From Avena insularis (Eukaryota; Streptophyta; Magnoliopsida; Poales; Poaceae), in assembly GCA_023614405.1 (NCBI GenBank), contig CM042697.1, forward strand, positions 188,541,189-188,605,188: a DNA stretch of 64,000 bases. The letters run 5' to 3'. Made by a program: the position numbers and the translations under genes. Of the stretch, positions 31,892-44,459 are shown piece after piece (position 1 is the first letter of the stretch; every line of letters begins with the position of its first letter). A model generated the notes under the pieces. The model ran no database searches. It was given only the letters and a program-made list of their open reading frames with translations, and was not told where the DNA came from.

Positions 31892-32379
31892 TGTCGTGGT
31901 ATTGCCAACGAGTACGCCATGGAGGGGTCCTCACAGTGCGTGTTTAGAAACGTAGGGTAAGGGAGACGGTTGACGGGTACGAGGTAACACAGCTTACACA
32001 GGTTCAGATCCCATGACGGTGGCGGAATCCTACTCCTGCTATAAATCACTATAATGGCAATACGCCGAGATACAGGGATCGGTTTGTTGTGCGAGGTATG
32101 AGTTAATTGGTATGACTTGTCGTGCCATAAAGGATCCCATAGGTCCGGCTTATATAGTCGCCAGGTCCTAGGGTTACATGGAAATTCCTAGTCGGACAGG
32201 TTACAGATTCCTACACAATATACAATCAGTCTAACGTGTCTTGCACTCCAAGGCTCCGGGTATGTCGGTGACTCCTCCGTAGCCTTCCTTTATCCGGCAT
32301 GTTCCTCCCTTCTGGATCCATCTAACTGGGCCGCCCAGCAGGCCATGGGCCTTTCTACGAATATAGCATATCCCCAACA
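31892..32379 (-). repeat. Tat1 5' LTR
   Basis: On the minus strand it starts TGTTGGGGATATGC and ends ATACCACGACA. A TATATAAG box lies at 32149-32156 (minus). It is 488 bases against 519 for the 3' LTR because of separate small deletions. Confidence 0.9.
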
Positions 32380-32384
32380 GTGCT

Positions 32385-34121
32385 GCTTCGCATTGTCGAG
32401 TGCCACTGATGTTAGGGTTGTCATATTCTTAATGGTGGAGATGATCGTGGCTTTAATTACAGTTTAATAATTAATATTGAAAGTAGATATAACTAATGCA
32501 GAGGCACATGTGGGTAATATATGAGATCTGGTTATCATCCCGCACCCATGTGTCCACCTAGGACCCGAGTTCTCGACACATGTTCTGAGACTAAGCGCGC
32601 TAACCACTTGTGGGTGTATAAACACTCCTATCGGCTTAGTATATGATTTCAAAGTACTGTTCTGGGGCCAAAAACTAGTTCGGGCTTTATGCATTACTAC
32701 TGTACTTATGCCATGTATGCCATGTATGAGATGTTTATTACCTGTTGCTGGATGAGCATTTATTACTGTTGCGTAGGTGCGTCACTCTGTCATGGTAATA
32801 TTTTTTCTATGACCTCTACTCTCGTGCAAGTCCACGCAACCTTAGGGTCCATACGAGGAGGATTAGCTATACCTCGTATGGGTAGCTCTTTCGGGTGGCC
32901 CCCATGTACATGTTTTGAGTCAAGGCAAGCGTCGTGTCATAGGCCCCACCAACTTATCAATGGAAGTATTTTAATTGATCTACCAACAAGGGTCGAAGTG
33001 CGTGTGGAAACTTTGGTGCACCCCTGCAGGGTTAAATCTTTTCGAAAAGTCGTGTTCGCGGTTATGGACGACTTGGAGCATAGTATCTCGATCACAGACA
33101 ACTAGAACTAATGTTTAATGTTAAAATCTAACTTGGATATGATATGACTAGTAAGTTGGATGACCACCATGGAAAGAATGAATAAAACTGCCAACCGTGC
33201 GAGTTTCCATGGCTTGACTTTCTCGTTTGGTCTCGAGGACGAAATATCAGGATGGGTATGTTTGGTGGTAGTATCAGGATGGTTCCGAATAGGTATTTCT
33301 TATCTCTCTCTGATATGCGACAGATGTATCGAGTCTCTATAGGTTGTTCAGTGCATGCTGCGATGCTGCTTCAGTCCACCATACCTATATAGGCGAGGAC
33401 CGCCGAATTCCACGTCTCTCCGTGTATTGTCCTCAATACTGACCGCTCTCTTTTTCCTTTGCCCTTTGTCGGCATCCCTTTTGTTTGAGTAGGTTTTGAG
33501 ATCCACGTCGTTAGCAGGGTTACCCTTCCGTCTTGGCCTGGGCAGGGTTATGGACACCATTGGTTATTCTTCAGTGCTCTTAGCCCAATTTGCATCTTAT
33601 CCGTAGTCTGATGTTGTATCTTTTCAAGATGATTTGGATCTTTGTATTATATATATCTGTATTCTTGACTCTTTGAGTCGTTGTTATATACGTATCGCCG
33701 TGTACTAGCCTCAATACTGACCGCTCTCTTTTTTCTTTGCCCTTTGTCGGCACCCCTTTTGTTTGAGCAGGTTTTGAGGTCGACGTCGTTAGCAGGGTTA
33801 CCCTTCCGGCTTGGCCTGTGCAGGGTTATGGACGCCATTGGTTATTCTTCAGTGCTCTTAGCCCAATTTGCATCTTATCCGTAGTCCGATGTTGTATCTT
33901 TTCAAGGTGATTTAGATCTTTGTATTTTATATCTGTATTTATTGACTCTTTGAGTCATTGTTGTATATATGTTTTGTGGGTTCCATCGTGGACTAATGTG
34001 TAATGGTATTACTTCGTTTTCCACCCGCACAAAAGTGCCTGGTGGGCACCTTTGAATCATTTCTATGCGGGTTTGGCGGGAAACGCTAAAACTTGCATAG
34101 GACGGATCTAAGGGTGTTACA
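32385..34121 (+). mobile_element. Element X, upstream LTR (X1), third segment to its end
   Basis: The X LTR resumes exactly after the Tat1 duplication. It matches 37341-37739 in the second LTR until Tat2 interrupts that copy. It ends AGGGTGTTACA, the expected CA, three bases before a primer-binding site. A 278-base tandem duplication lies inside. With the other segments the full LTR would be about 4 kb. Confidence 0.78.
33421..33976 (+). repeat. Tandem duplication (two ~278-base units) in the X LTR
   Basis: Units 33421-33698 and 33699-about 33976 are highly similar. Both contain CCTCAATACTGACCGCTCTC, AGCAGGGTTACCCTTCCG and GTGCTCTTAGCCCAATTTGC. The repeat makes two similar but meaningless minus-strand open frames. 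Confidence 0.85.
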
Positions 34122-34976
34122 AAGTGGTATCAGATCTCAGTAGTTGCGATACCCCACTGGTCCAGCTTATAGTATAACCTAGCTAACAGTCGATGTAGAG
34201 TGTCAAAACTATTTTGGAAAATCGGTTGGATAGATCTGATTAGGTCTTCTTTTACTCCTTACCCCTCTGATGTTCTTCTCTTACCTCTGCGTGCTTTGAA
34301 TCTTCTCTCTTATCTTTTCTTTATGTCTAGGAATTCTTGTGGTTGGCTTTCCATTGTACCTTCAGGGTTTCGCTTCCTTCCTCTTGCAACGGTGCTTTGA
34401 CTTCTGGTCTTCATGCTATCTGATGATTATTTCACATGTTGTACCTTTCAGTGGACCCAAAAATTCACTAAAAAATTTCTTTGTATATTCCGATGTTTTC
34501 CAATAAGACGACATCATCATCTAGGTCATAACCGATGAAGATCCTACATCACTCCCTTGTTTTTCAAACGATGTTTGTCAAGATCTTCAGTCTGAATCCC
34601 GAGAGTTGGTTGCATAAGTTCTCTATTCATGTATAGAGTAATGCTTTGAGTGCGGGATGGAGTCGCAACCATACCACTACTCTTATCATTCGCTTTTGTA
34701 CATTGAATGGTGGATCAATGCAATTATACTCCTTCCATGGAAGTTAGAGGTGGCATTACCTTTTGAGACCTCTGACTTTGTCTGTGTTTCGTCGGAGTGT
34801 TTTATTGACGAATGTGAGCAACGAAGCCTTGTTGGTGGTGTTGCTGATTTCAAGACGGAGAAACAATCCTTGATAGTGGTGTCATGAAGATGTACACGAA
34901 GCGAGAAGTTTCAGATCGTCGGCCTTCTTCTCCAAACCATGAGGCGAATCTCGAGGGCGAGATCCATTATTAGTTG
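34122..34976 (+). mobile_element. Element X internal remnant
   Basis: Only about 855 bases separate the two X LTRs. The 5' end has a primer-binding site. The 3' end reads AATCTCGAGGGCGAGAT-like sequence (about 34948-34964), which resembles the gag-pol end of Tekay/Del chromoviruses (NLE.E). No gag, protease, RT or integrase domain is recognisable. The element is therefore either a LARD-like non-autonomous form or an internally deleted chromovirus. Confidence 0.6.
34125..34136 (+). other. Element X primer-binding site
   Basis: TGGTATCAGATC, close to the initiator tRNA-Met complement TGGTATCAGAGC, lies three bases after the CA end of the X LTR at 34121. Confidence 0.75.
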
Positions 34977-37739
34977 TGTCGAAATATAGCACCCTGGTAA
35001 AACCACTACTAGAAATTACTTGTTGTTTTGTTTTTGTGCATCATAATAATATCATGCTCATGTCACCATGCCACATTGCATTTTAGCATCATATCAAACA
35101 TTGCATTCATTTTGTCTTGCTTGTGTTACTTGTGTTGTTCTATCACCTCCACTCTCTCCCTCTTTTAACTCTCTCTATTTTTGTGTCTTCAAGGTTGGGT
35201 CCACTTGCTAGGACCCAACATTTTTTCCCAAAGACATTCTTCTTTATTCGAGGGAGAGCACGCACCAGGCATGAGTGCTCCCGTCCTCCTCTGGCCTACG
35301 TCACCTCGCCAAACCCCACTGACCCCTCTCTTTTAGAAGTCCCAGCGCATCCTGAAGGAACCCTAGATTCCTTCCTTCCCCAACATCACGCTGCAACATC
35401 CTCTTCTTGTTCTTCTCTATATCAACGAGAATATCGAGAGGCAGCCTAGAGAATACTTCAGCATGATCGCTGCCTTGGAGCACGAGAGCACTACCTGAGC
35501 GTCGGAATGGAGCTACCTTGGCCTCCTCTTCCTCCATGCTGAAGCCCATTACCGCGGGAGCCCTGAGCGTAGAGCAGCACAATCATGTCTGCATCCTCGC
35601 CATCATTGTTGTCTACCACTGCGTGCTGCCACACTGCCCTGATGCCCACGCAAGCCGCCGACTTTGCCCCAAATATCAACCGTCATAGACCCTCTCAGTC
35701 ATTGACTCCACATCTCATATATTCTCCCATGTACCCTCTTTTGATTCCAAAAAGAATCACTCAAATCGGACCTCTCAATATTCCTGAATCATCTGCCGAT
35801 GTTATCCCGATCTCGCAGTACTAGAGGTCGAAATTTCAGTTTCAGATTTTGATTTTCCTCAGTGAGATTGACCCGGAAAAACAACCCTAGATCTACATGT
35901 TCTGTTGCGCTTTTTGAAAATTTCCTAAATATAAAGTTGTAGATCCAAGCTTATGTGGTACTTCGACCGCGAAGCCTCGCTTATGCACTGAGAAAGATCG
36001 CAGATAGGAAAGATCTATTATGCACCAACGACGACCCCTTGTCTTTACCTTTATCGTCTCATACCTCAGTCACTCTTTTCAAGTTCTTACATGACGGAAT
36101 ATCCAAATTCACAAAGGTTCACTCGCAATTCTCGCGCAAAGATCGCTCCAGCTAGCCAAATTTGCACCGATCGAATCGGTTTCATTTCAGCTAATACGAC
36201 GTGTTCTGGATGTTTTTGCAAAGAAGCCCCTTCGGTTTTTCTTGTCTCAACCCACAGTGCGTCGCCCGTTCGCCATCGTGGGCCGGCCCAGTGACCTACC
36301 ACTCGCGCCCGCGCTACACTTAAGCATCTTCGGCCCATCTCCTTCTCGGGCTGCCGATCTGTACCATTTCTTTTACTTTCCTCTATTTAAAGTTCCAAAA
36401 CAAATTCAAACATAAATTTATAATTCGAAATCTGTGTGGAATTTGCAAAAACTTTCAAAATGAAATGTAATGTTTTCAATAGTGAATTCAAATCCACTTA
36501 AAGAAATTTCCAGAATTGCCCCCAACTATTCAAACTATTAACCATATTGCCATTTTCTATTTAAAAATGCATTTATTATAAACTTTTAATCTATAAATTC
36601 AAATAGTGCAAATAATATATGTTTTGTGATTAGAAAAATGAAAGGAAAAATAATGTGCTACCCAAAATAATTTTTGGATAATTAAAATTTTGTTTTCTTA
36701 ATAAATCCATATCTTTTAAACCGTAATTCCGAATTTGACAAATAATATGTCTAAATCGATCAGCGCGATGAGCCCTTTCCAACTGTGCATTCCTTACTTG
36801 AAATTGCGTCATGCATCATGGAGAACTTGTCAGATCATAAGTGTTTACGCAAGGAAAACATGATGAATAAAATGAAAAAATAATTGTTTCTTGTTGAGAA
36901 TGCCTTACTAATGTTGTATCATCGATATGCCATGATCATGCAATATTTCCAACATAGTTCGCATCATCAACTCGCCATGACATGCATCATATCATGATCA
37001 TGCTAGTTCTTCCGCATTAGTTATAATTGTTGCATCTCTTGTTCCTTTTTAGTGCTTTGCTTCTTCCTGGATAGGACGATGAGATGTTGTGAGCTTCGAC
37101 AAGTTGTTCAGATAATGAATCTACTGCAGTGTTTTCCTATGAGAGAAATCTCCCTCCTTTCTAGCTATTTTATATTTATAGTCTTAACTTCCTAATGTTG
37201 ATCTATTGCTATCCGTGTTGCGATGCTTCAGTTTCCTACCCCTGTTATATTACTTGCAGCCCCTATATTGCCTTGGACACCTCCTATTGCCTGTTGTTTG
37301 GGTAGAAATTTGGCCTTGCGAGTCGTAGATGCTTGCTCAAGTGCTGTTTCGCATCGTCGAGTGCCACTGATGTTGAGGGTTGGCATATTCTTAATGGTGG
37401 AGATGATCATGGCTTTAATTACAGTTTAATAATTAATATTGAAAGTAGATAAGACTAATGCATAGGCACATGTGGGTAATAATTGAGATATGGTTATTAT
37501 CCCGCCTCCGTGTGTCCACCTAGGTCCCGAGTTCTTGACACCTATTCTGAGATTAAGCGCGCTAACCACCTGTGGGGTGTCTAGACACTCCTATAAGCTT
37601 AGTACCTAATTTCAAAGTATTGTTCTAGGGGACACAAACTAGTTCTAGCTTTATGCGTTACTATTGTACTTATGTCATGTGTGAGATGTTTATTACATGT
37701 TCCTCGATGATCGTTTATTATTGTTACGTAGGTGCGACA
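34977..37739 (+). mobile_element. Element X, downstream LTR (X2), interrupted by Tat2
   Basis: It starts TGTCGAAATATAGCACCC and aligns with X1 over 35583-37739. The GC-rich segment 35250-35560 is leader-like. The LTR is cut at 37739 by Tat2 and its remainder is not found in the window. Open frames here show no known family. Confidence 0.72.
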
Positions 37740-38243
37740 TGTTCGGGATATGATAAATGGGTGTCACTATTGCATGTATCTAATCCGGATAACCCGGGTG
37801 GCACACAGTTGGTAGCAAGGGCCATGGCTTGCTGGGCGACCTAGTTAGATGGATCCAGAAGGGAGGCCCATGCCGGACAAAGGAAGGCTACGGTGGAGTC
37901 ACCGACATACCCGGAGCCTTCGAGTGCAAGACACGTTGGACTAGTTGTATACTTTGTAGGACTCGGTAACCTGTCCGTCTAGGACTTTCCCTGTAACCCT
38001 AGGATCTGTCGACTATATAAGTCGGACGTAGAGGATCCTTTAGGGCATCAGTCAACTCATATCGCGCACAGAAAAACGATCCCTGTAACTCGGCGTATTT
38101 CCATTATAGTGATTTATAGAAGGAGTAGGATTCCGCCACCGTCATGGGATCTGAACCTGGGTAAGCCGTGTTACCTTGTACCCGCCAACCTGCCACCTTC
38201 CCACACCTCTCTAAACATGGTCTGTGAGGACCCCTCCATGGCA
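37740..38243 (+). repeat. Tat2 5' LTR
   Basis: Starts TGTTCGGGATATG. It has TATATAAG at 38014-38021 and the ATCCGGATAACCCGGGTGG part that is kept in the Tat1 3' LTR. Compared with Tat1 it lacks about 25 bases at its 3' end, so that CTCCATGGCA directly precedes the primer-binding site. Confidence 0.85.
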
Positions 38244-38244
38244 G

Positions 38245-38261
38245 TTGGCGCCCACCGTGGG
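38245..38261 (+). other. Tat2 primer-binding site
   Basis: TTGGCGCCCACCGTGGG, identical to the Tat1 site apart from its last base. Confidence 0.75.
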
Positions 38262-38286
38262 TCAAGAGGCGCTTTAGGCTCTACAA

Positions 38287-41200
38287 TGGGCGAGGTCCAA
38301 GCTCTTCGTGGGGATCGGCAAAACTATAGCCATTGGTCGCGCTCTCTTCTCCGGCAACGTTCTGATCGTCCCTTCCTATGAGTTCTGGATCCTGATGAAG
38401 ACGAACCCACCCGCTGCTCGATCATTCCAATTGGGGACATCCACCTCTTCATTGGCGAAACCGACTCGGGCACTCGTTCCCTAGAAGTCGGAGGATCTTC
38501 AAGGCCAGCACGGACCGCCTACGGGCAGGATACGATCGCGGAAGGATTGGAGTCGGATCTCTCTTGGGTGTTTGCCAACTTAGATCGAAAAAATTTAAGT
38601 CCCACCCAAACCGTCCCTGTGCAGGAGATAATGGTGGAAGATCACTGCAAATCCGTCGGCTTTGCCCGTGCATCTGGAATGCAGTGATCGCACTTCATCG
38701 GTGTGGTAACTATCTTCGATCTGGCGCAATGCATCCAGAGACATGGTGAAAGCCTCTGCGATTACCTCGCCATATGGCTCCGGATATGAGATGATTTGGA
38801 AAACTACCCCGATGATGATGCTATCTATAACTTCATGGAAGGGCTGGACCGGGGCACGCTTCTTCGGCATATGCTAAGGCGGCAGCAGGCCGCAGGTCAC
38901 CTCACTTTCGAGGGCATGATTGACACCGTCAAAAGTTTCACCGCTGCTGATGGAGTCATCATGGCACCACCCATTTCCATACCCGGCCTACCGTCACTAC
39001 CGCCACCACTGCCGCCTCCATCCAACAACCCCGTTGCCTCAGCATCGTCCTCCTTTATCAAGGAAGCCCCACACCCTTCGACTCTATTCTAGATGAGCTC
39101 TATGCCGACATCAGCATGGACTCGGAGGAGATGGATATCAAGTCGGAGGAGCTCGACTCAGTCATGAAAGAGATGGAGGAGGAGATCAAGCGTGAGGAGC
39201 AGGCTGACAAGACCATCACATCCCGACAGGTGTTCATCACCATTGGGAGTGTGATCGAAGAAAACCAAACTGGGCAAGTTCGGCCTAGGCCGCTGGATAA
39301 GGGGAAGGAACCACCTGACAATGCCGATAATTGTCATGCGAAGGCCATGCCTCCTCTAGCTAACCCAGTGCAGCAGCCGCAGGAACTGCACACCAGTCCA
39401 AGTAACGCCAACACCGCAAATCCGTCGCCACCAGCATCTATGTCTACGGCTGCCCAAATCACTCCAGCTGGTAGAGTGATGTATGGCAATTTGCTCATCG
39501 AGCCTATGACTGCGGCCCATATACGGAACGTAGTAAAGCTTGATGAGAAGCGCCAGCAGCTGCTGGAGGAAGCACAGGTCATCACGGAGAAATGCACAGA
39601 GTTAGATCGAGATCTAGCCAAGCGCGAAAATCGATTGAGGCAGCTAGAGCCATGGAGGCCGAGTACAACACTCTGCTCAAGCAGCAGAATCCTAAGAAAG
39701 CTCTGGCTCACGTTGTCAATGACCCTGGTGTACGGCACAAACTGGGGTGGGCTCCCTCGAAGCCGGCACAAGCCAAGCCATACATTGACAGCAAGGGAAG
39801 GCAAGTCATGCCCACACCCATCCTCAACTTGGCCGTTGCCAAGACCCTACTAGAGCAGGATAGATCACCCGCGGCTCTAGAACAGGTCTATGACCTTGTG
39901 TCCAAGGCTGTGAAATAGCAAGAAAAAGCCACCTCTTAGAGGCTTGAGTCTGACCGAGCATATTGCCAGTCCAGCAACCCCAAAAAGCCAAGGGAAAGAT
40001 CTCCTCACGATGTCGGGTCCTAGACGGGTTCATCGAAACAAAGATGGAGGGACGCGTGCAATATGAAGGATGCTATCCCCATATCCTCTAACCACAGAGG
40101 CAAGGCTCACCCTCGTCGCCCGTCTCCACCGCCCCGGTCCCCCTGACATCACGAAGACCCAAAGGCTCACCATCATACGAGCATGCCTCCGCCTAGATGC
40201 CCCCAGGGCGGCATTGTCATTCGCGACAACACGGAGCAACCTCGTCATGACGGGGAGAGCTGTGGCAATCACGGACACAAGAGGAGGTCGCACCATGACC
40301 CTCCGCGTTCGACAAGAAACTGTGACAGATGCGAGGATTCGTAGGAGGGGAACAACAAGAAGGCTAAGCCACCTCCACCTTCGCCTTCGTCGCCCCCTAG
40401 AAGCCACCATGGCGGAGGAGGAACGCATCGTTCATGCAGTCCCTCCCCTAATGGAAAGAATAAGAAAGAAAACCCGAAGCCATATGACGCGCGTTAATGC
40501 TTGGACAAGATTTAGGAGAGCCGGGAAGGATAGTACTTGGGACCATGTTGCTTTGGACCTATGATACGGACCGCAACTTACCCCAAGGGTTTCCGGATTG
40601 ACAATATGATCAAGCCCTATGACGACATCGCCAAGCCAGCGACGTGGTTGTAGGATTACGGCAACGCGTTCGAGGTCGCTGGGGGAAACCCCAACATTGT
40701 CGTCAAGTATCTCCCACTAATGTTGACAGGCATGGCTCGCCAATGGATCGACGACTTGTCGGAAAAGTCCATATGCAATTGGTTGGACATGCAAGAAGTG
40801 TTCACCAAAAATTTCGAGGGTACGTACAAACGTCCCCGCACTGTCGGCAATTTACAACAGTGCGTCTAGGAAAGGACGAGACATCTCGATCCTACCTCTC
40901 CCGTTGGCTAGATATGAAGAATTCCTGCACAGGAGTGCACGATCAGACCACTATGGCTGCCTACATCGATTGTTTGGAAAAGGGCACTTTGCTCCGACAT
41001 AAGTTGAAGCGCCTACAGGACAATCACATGCTGGATCTCAATCAGATGATCTCCTTGGCTAGTGAGTTCGCGGCTGCCGACGATGATGTTCGCGGCTCCT
41101 TGCCGGCAATCGTCATTCCAACCCAAGCTAAGAGGACCAACACCACTAAGTGGATGAGTCCGCCACAAGAAAAGCCAACCTACGACATGGTCGCAATGAT

Positions 41201-41690
41201 GTTTGTAGGAAGAGGTGATGGCAAACAGCGCGACCGAGGCCGAGGGGTTGGTCGTGGGCAGCAACGGGGTAGTGAAACTATCCCGGCAGCGCCCCGCGTT
41301 CCCCAAACGTACAAGGAATAACATGACATGTCATTCCGCGTGCACCTCGACGCCAATGGCAAAGATACCCACACTAATCGCCATTGCAAGTTTGTCAATG
41401 ATCTCAAAGAAGACCAGGAGTCCCGCTACAAACGAAGCCGGAAGAACCGACCGTGAGGTAAGGGAAAAGGGAAGAAGAAGGACGAAGAGTCTTAGGATTC
41501 AAGTGTCATGGACGAGGACATTGACCCCAAGAACGCCGACAAGGGTGATGGAAAAGGCAAGAACCCCTTCGAGAAGAAGGCCCCCGTCTACCACACTTTC
41601 CTTGGCACCCCAACTATCCGGGCATAGAAGACCTCCCTAAGGATTATGATGGCCACCCTACCCACAGTACCTTAGTAACCACGGTTGTCA
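38287..41690 (+). pseudogene. Tat2 gag with two gag-like domains
   Basis: The likely start is ATGGGCGAGGTCCAAGC at 38287. The first capsid-like domain lies at about 38690-38960 (IFDLAQCIQRHGESLCDYLA, FMEGLDRGTLLRHMLRRQQ). It is followed by a Pro-rich linker, an acidic segment, a coiled coil (39530-39700), KPYIDSKGRQVMPTPILNLA (39776-39835) and an RS-rich basic linker (40070-40560). The second capsid-like domain is at 40850-41100 (GKDETSRSYLSRWLDMKNS, CLEKGTLLRHKLKRLQDNH), then a CCHC-related segment near 41340-41410. Frameshifts and stops occur throughout. Confidence 0.8.
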
Positions 41691-41704
41691 GAAGTTCTAG
41701 TCAC

Positions 41705-43180
41705 ATGGGACATGAAGGATTACCCGACCTCGTTCCAATGGAGAACCAATACGCCATGGTCATCAACCCCTTGATTGACGGAAATGAGTTCACCAAGTGC
41801 ATGGTGGATAGTGGAAGCAGCATCAACATTATGTACCTGGATACACTGCACAAGATGAACTTTATGGAGACCAACCTAAGGAGGACCAGCACCGTGTTTT
41901 ATGGCGTAGTTCCTAGACAGGAAGCTCGGTCCCTTGGGTGCATCACCCTTCCGGTCGCCTTTGGTGATGTTAACAATTACCGCCAAGAGCGCATGACCAT
42001 CGAAGTGGTACCCTTCAAGAGCATGTACCACGTCATATTCGTACGCGACATCTTCCACTCCTTCATGGCCAAGCCATGCTTCGTCTACCACAATATCAAG
42101 ATACCTGGACCAAACGGTGGCATCATCGTATCTGGAAGCTTTTCAATAGCGAGGGACTGCGAGATTGGAGAAGCAGCCTTCGCGGAAGTTGTCCTCTACC
42201 ACAAAGAATTCAATGAGATCCAGATCAAGGTCGACGCCTCGAAGATGCCGGCATCGAAGAAGAGGATTTTTGACTCTGATCCCGTCTTCAAGGCCTCCAT
42301 TGAGACCAAGTCGGTGGAACTTGTGGTAGGCGATGCCTTCAAGGTCATCGAGTTCCTCCATGATAATAGGGACATCTTTGTCTGGCAACCTGCCGACATG
42401 AAAGGTGTACCTAGGGAACTTGCCGAGCACAGTTTGAATATTGATCCAAAATGCAAACCAGTGAAACAACCTCTACGGCGCTTCAGGGACGAGAAGAGAC
42501 GCGCCATAGGCAAAGAGATAGCTAGGTTACTTAAGGCTAGTTTTATCTGAGAAGTCCTTCACACTCGATGGGTGGCCAATCTTGTACTTGAGCCCGAAAA
42601 GGGAAACCAAGAATTAAGAATGTGCGTTGATTACACTGTCTTGAACAAAGCGTGTCCGAAGGATCCGTTTGCTTTGCCTCGCACTGACCAAGTCATTGAC
42701 TCGATGACTGGCTCAGAACTTCTATGTTTTCTAGATTCATACTCAGGATACCAGCAGATAAAAATGAGGATGTCGGACCAGTTGGCCACTTTGTTCACCA
42801 CACCTTACAACACGTTTTGCTATGTCACGATGCCCTTTGGGATGAAAACCGCAGGTGCTACGTACCAGCATACTATGCAGCATTTCCTACACGACCAAAA
42901 TGGTCGGAACATTCACTCCTACATGGACGATATCACGATGATGTTTAAAAATAAAATGAATTAATCTCCGACTTGAAGGAAACCTTTCATAATCTCCAGA
43001 AATACAACATGATGCTTAACCCCAAGAAGTTCCTCTTCGGGGTTCTTGCCAGCAAATTGTTCGGTTTCATCATTTCCCAGCATGGAATCAAGGTCAACCC
43101 GGAGAAGATCAAGGCCATTCTAAACATCAATCGTTCGACATGCCTGAATGGCTCACAGGATGCATTGCAGCGGTAAGTCG
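41705..43180 (+). pseudogene. Tat2 protease and reverse transcriptase
   Basis: The protease active site CMVDSGSS (about 41800-41823) is intact. RT begins near 42390 (GVPRELAEHSLNIDPKCKPV). It continues past a TGA at 42548-42550 with RMCVDYTVLNKACPKDPFAL, FLDSYSGYQQI and MPFGMKTAGATYQ, and an intact catalytic loop HSYMDDITM (about 42916-42942). A TAA follows at 42962-42964. The frame then continues FLFGVLASKLFGFIISQHGI in another frame. One RT stop replaces the Arg seen in Tat1 (SFIREVLHT). Confidence 0.88.
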
Positions 43181-44240
43181 GTTTGTTAGACGACTTGGAG
43201 AGAAGGCTCTGACGTTATACAAGTTGATGAATAAGGCGGACAAAATCGTATGGACAGACGAGGCGGACACTGCACTTAAGGAGCTAAAAAGGATACTTCC
43301 TTCAGCACATGTACTTGCAGCACCCGAGCTAATGGATCCAATGTTAATCTACATGGCAGCGACCAACCGGGTTATCATCATCGTTGTCGTGGTGGAGCGG
43401 AAAGAACCAACGCATGAATACGGAGTACAGCGACCAGTTTACTATGTAAGAGAGATCTTGATGGAGTCCAAGCAGCATTACCCGCACTAGCAAAAGCTAG
43501 CTTATGGAGTGTTCCTCTCTTCTCGAAAGTTAAGGCACTATTTCTAGGAGCATCCTATCACAGGACGAGCAAAGCTCCACTGTTCGACGTTATCAACAAC
43601 GGCGATGCTACTGGATGGGTCGTGAAGTGGGCCATTGAGCTTGTCGCCTTCTAGATCAGCTACAAGATACGCGAGACTATCAAGTCACAAATCTTGGCGG
43701 ATTTTATTGCAGAGTGGACGAAGATGCCAGATGCTACTCCTATACCAGAGCTGGAATACTGTGTGATGCACTTTGACGGATCAAAGCTACTCAATGGCTC
43801 GGGGGATGGTGTGCTACTATAGTCATCAACAGAAGAAAAACTGCACTATGTCCTGCAAATCCACTTTGAGGCTACAAACAACATGCCGGAATATGAAGCA
43901 CTCATTCACGGACTTTGCGTAGCCAAGGGTATGGGCTTCAAGTGCATAGTTTGCTGTGCAGATTCCAACTTGGTTGCCCAGTAGGTGGCTGGAACATAGA
44001 ATGCGCAGAACCCTATGATGGCGTCATATCGAGATGAAGTATACGAGATAGCCAAGTGCTTCAAAGGCTACGAAGTCAAGTATGTCAAGAGGGAGGAAAA
44101 TGAGGCGGCTGATCTGCTGTAAAAGCTTGGATCATGACACAAACCAATTCCGCCTGGCGTTTTTCTGGAGCATGTACGAACCCCATCCATGAAGGGAGCG
44201 GACCCCGAGAATCCGGATAGATTTGACTCATTTGTTAATG
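43140..44240 (+). pseudogene. Tat2 RNase H and second RNase H
   Basis: The RT-linked RNase H segment is open 43140-43490 (VLAAPELMDPMLIYMAATNR, GVQRPVYYVREILMESKQ) and then has several stops. The second, archaeal-type RNase H follows at about 43690-44130 with MHFDGSKLLNGS, EYEALIHG and an EENEAADLL-like end, but with at least four in-frame stops. It aligns throughout with the open Tat1 domain at 11267-11857. Confidence 0.75.
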
Positions 44241-44459
44241 TAGTAACAATATCCCTCCGTCTTGGACAAAATCGTTCATGGAGTATCTCGTACACGGAAC
44301 TTTGCCCATCGACAAAGTCAAAAGTCGGCAAATAGTACATTGAGCAATGGGCTATACCATAGTTCATGGGTAGATCTACAAAATAAGTACCACTAGTGTA
44401 TAGCTGAAGTGTGTTTCCTAGCAAGAAGGTATTGAAATCCTTCATGAGATCCATCTCAG

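Larger units (their letters stand above)
4727..32379 (-). mobile_element. Tat1: Tat-lineage Ty3/gypsy retrotransposon with antisense gene
   Basis: A complete but decayed element lies on the minus strand: 5' LTR 31892-32379, primer-binding site 31873-31890, gag, protease, RT-RNase H, a second RNase H, integrase, then an antisense spliced gene, polypurine tract and 3' LTR 4727-5245. Perfect 5-base duplications flank it. A second, archaeal-type RNase H between RT-RNase H and integrase, plus an antisense gene before the 3' LTR, are known traits of the Tat lineage (Grande, RIRE2, Retand). A 14.7 kb copia element interrupts gag. Without it the element is about 13 kb. Confidence 0.88.

Noticed and set aside
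33348..33838. Two similar minus-strand open frames suggesting a duplicated small gene
   Set aside because: They are produced by the 278-base tandem duplication in a non-coding LTR and have no known relatives.
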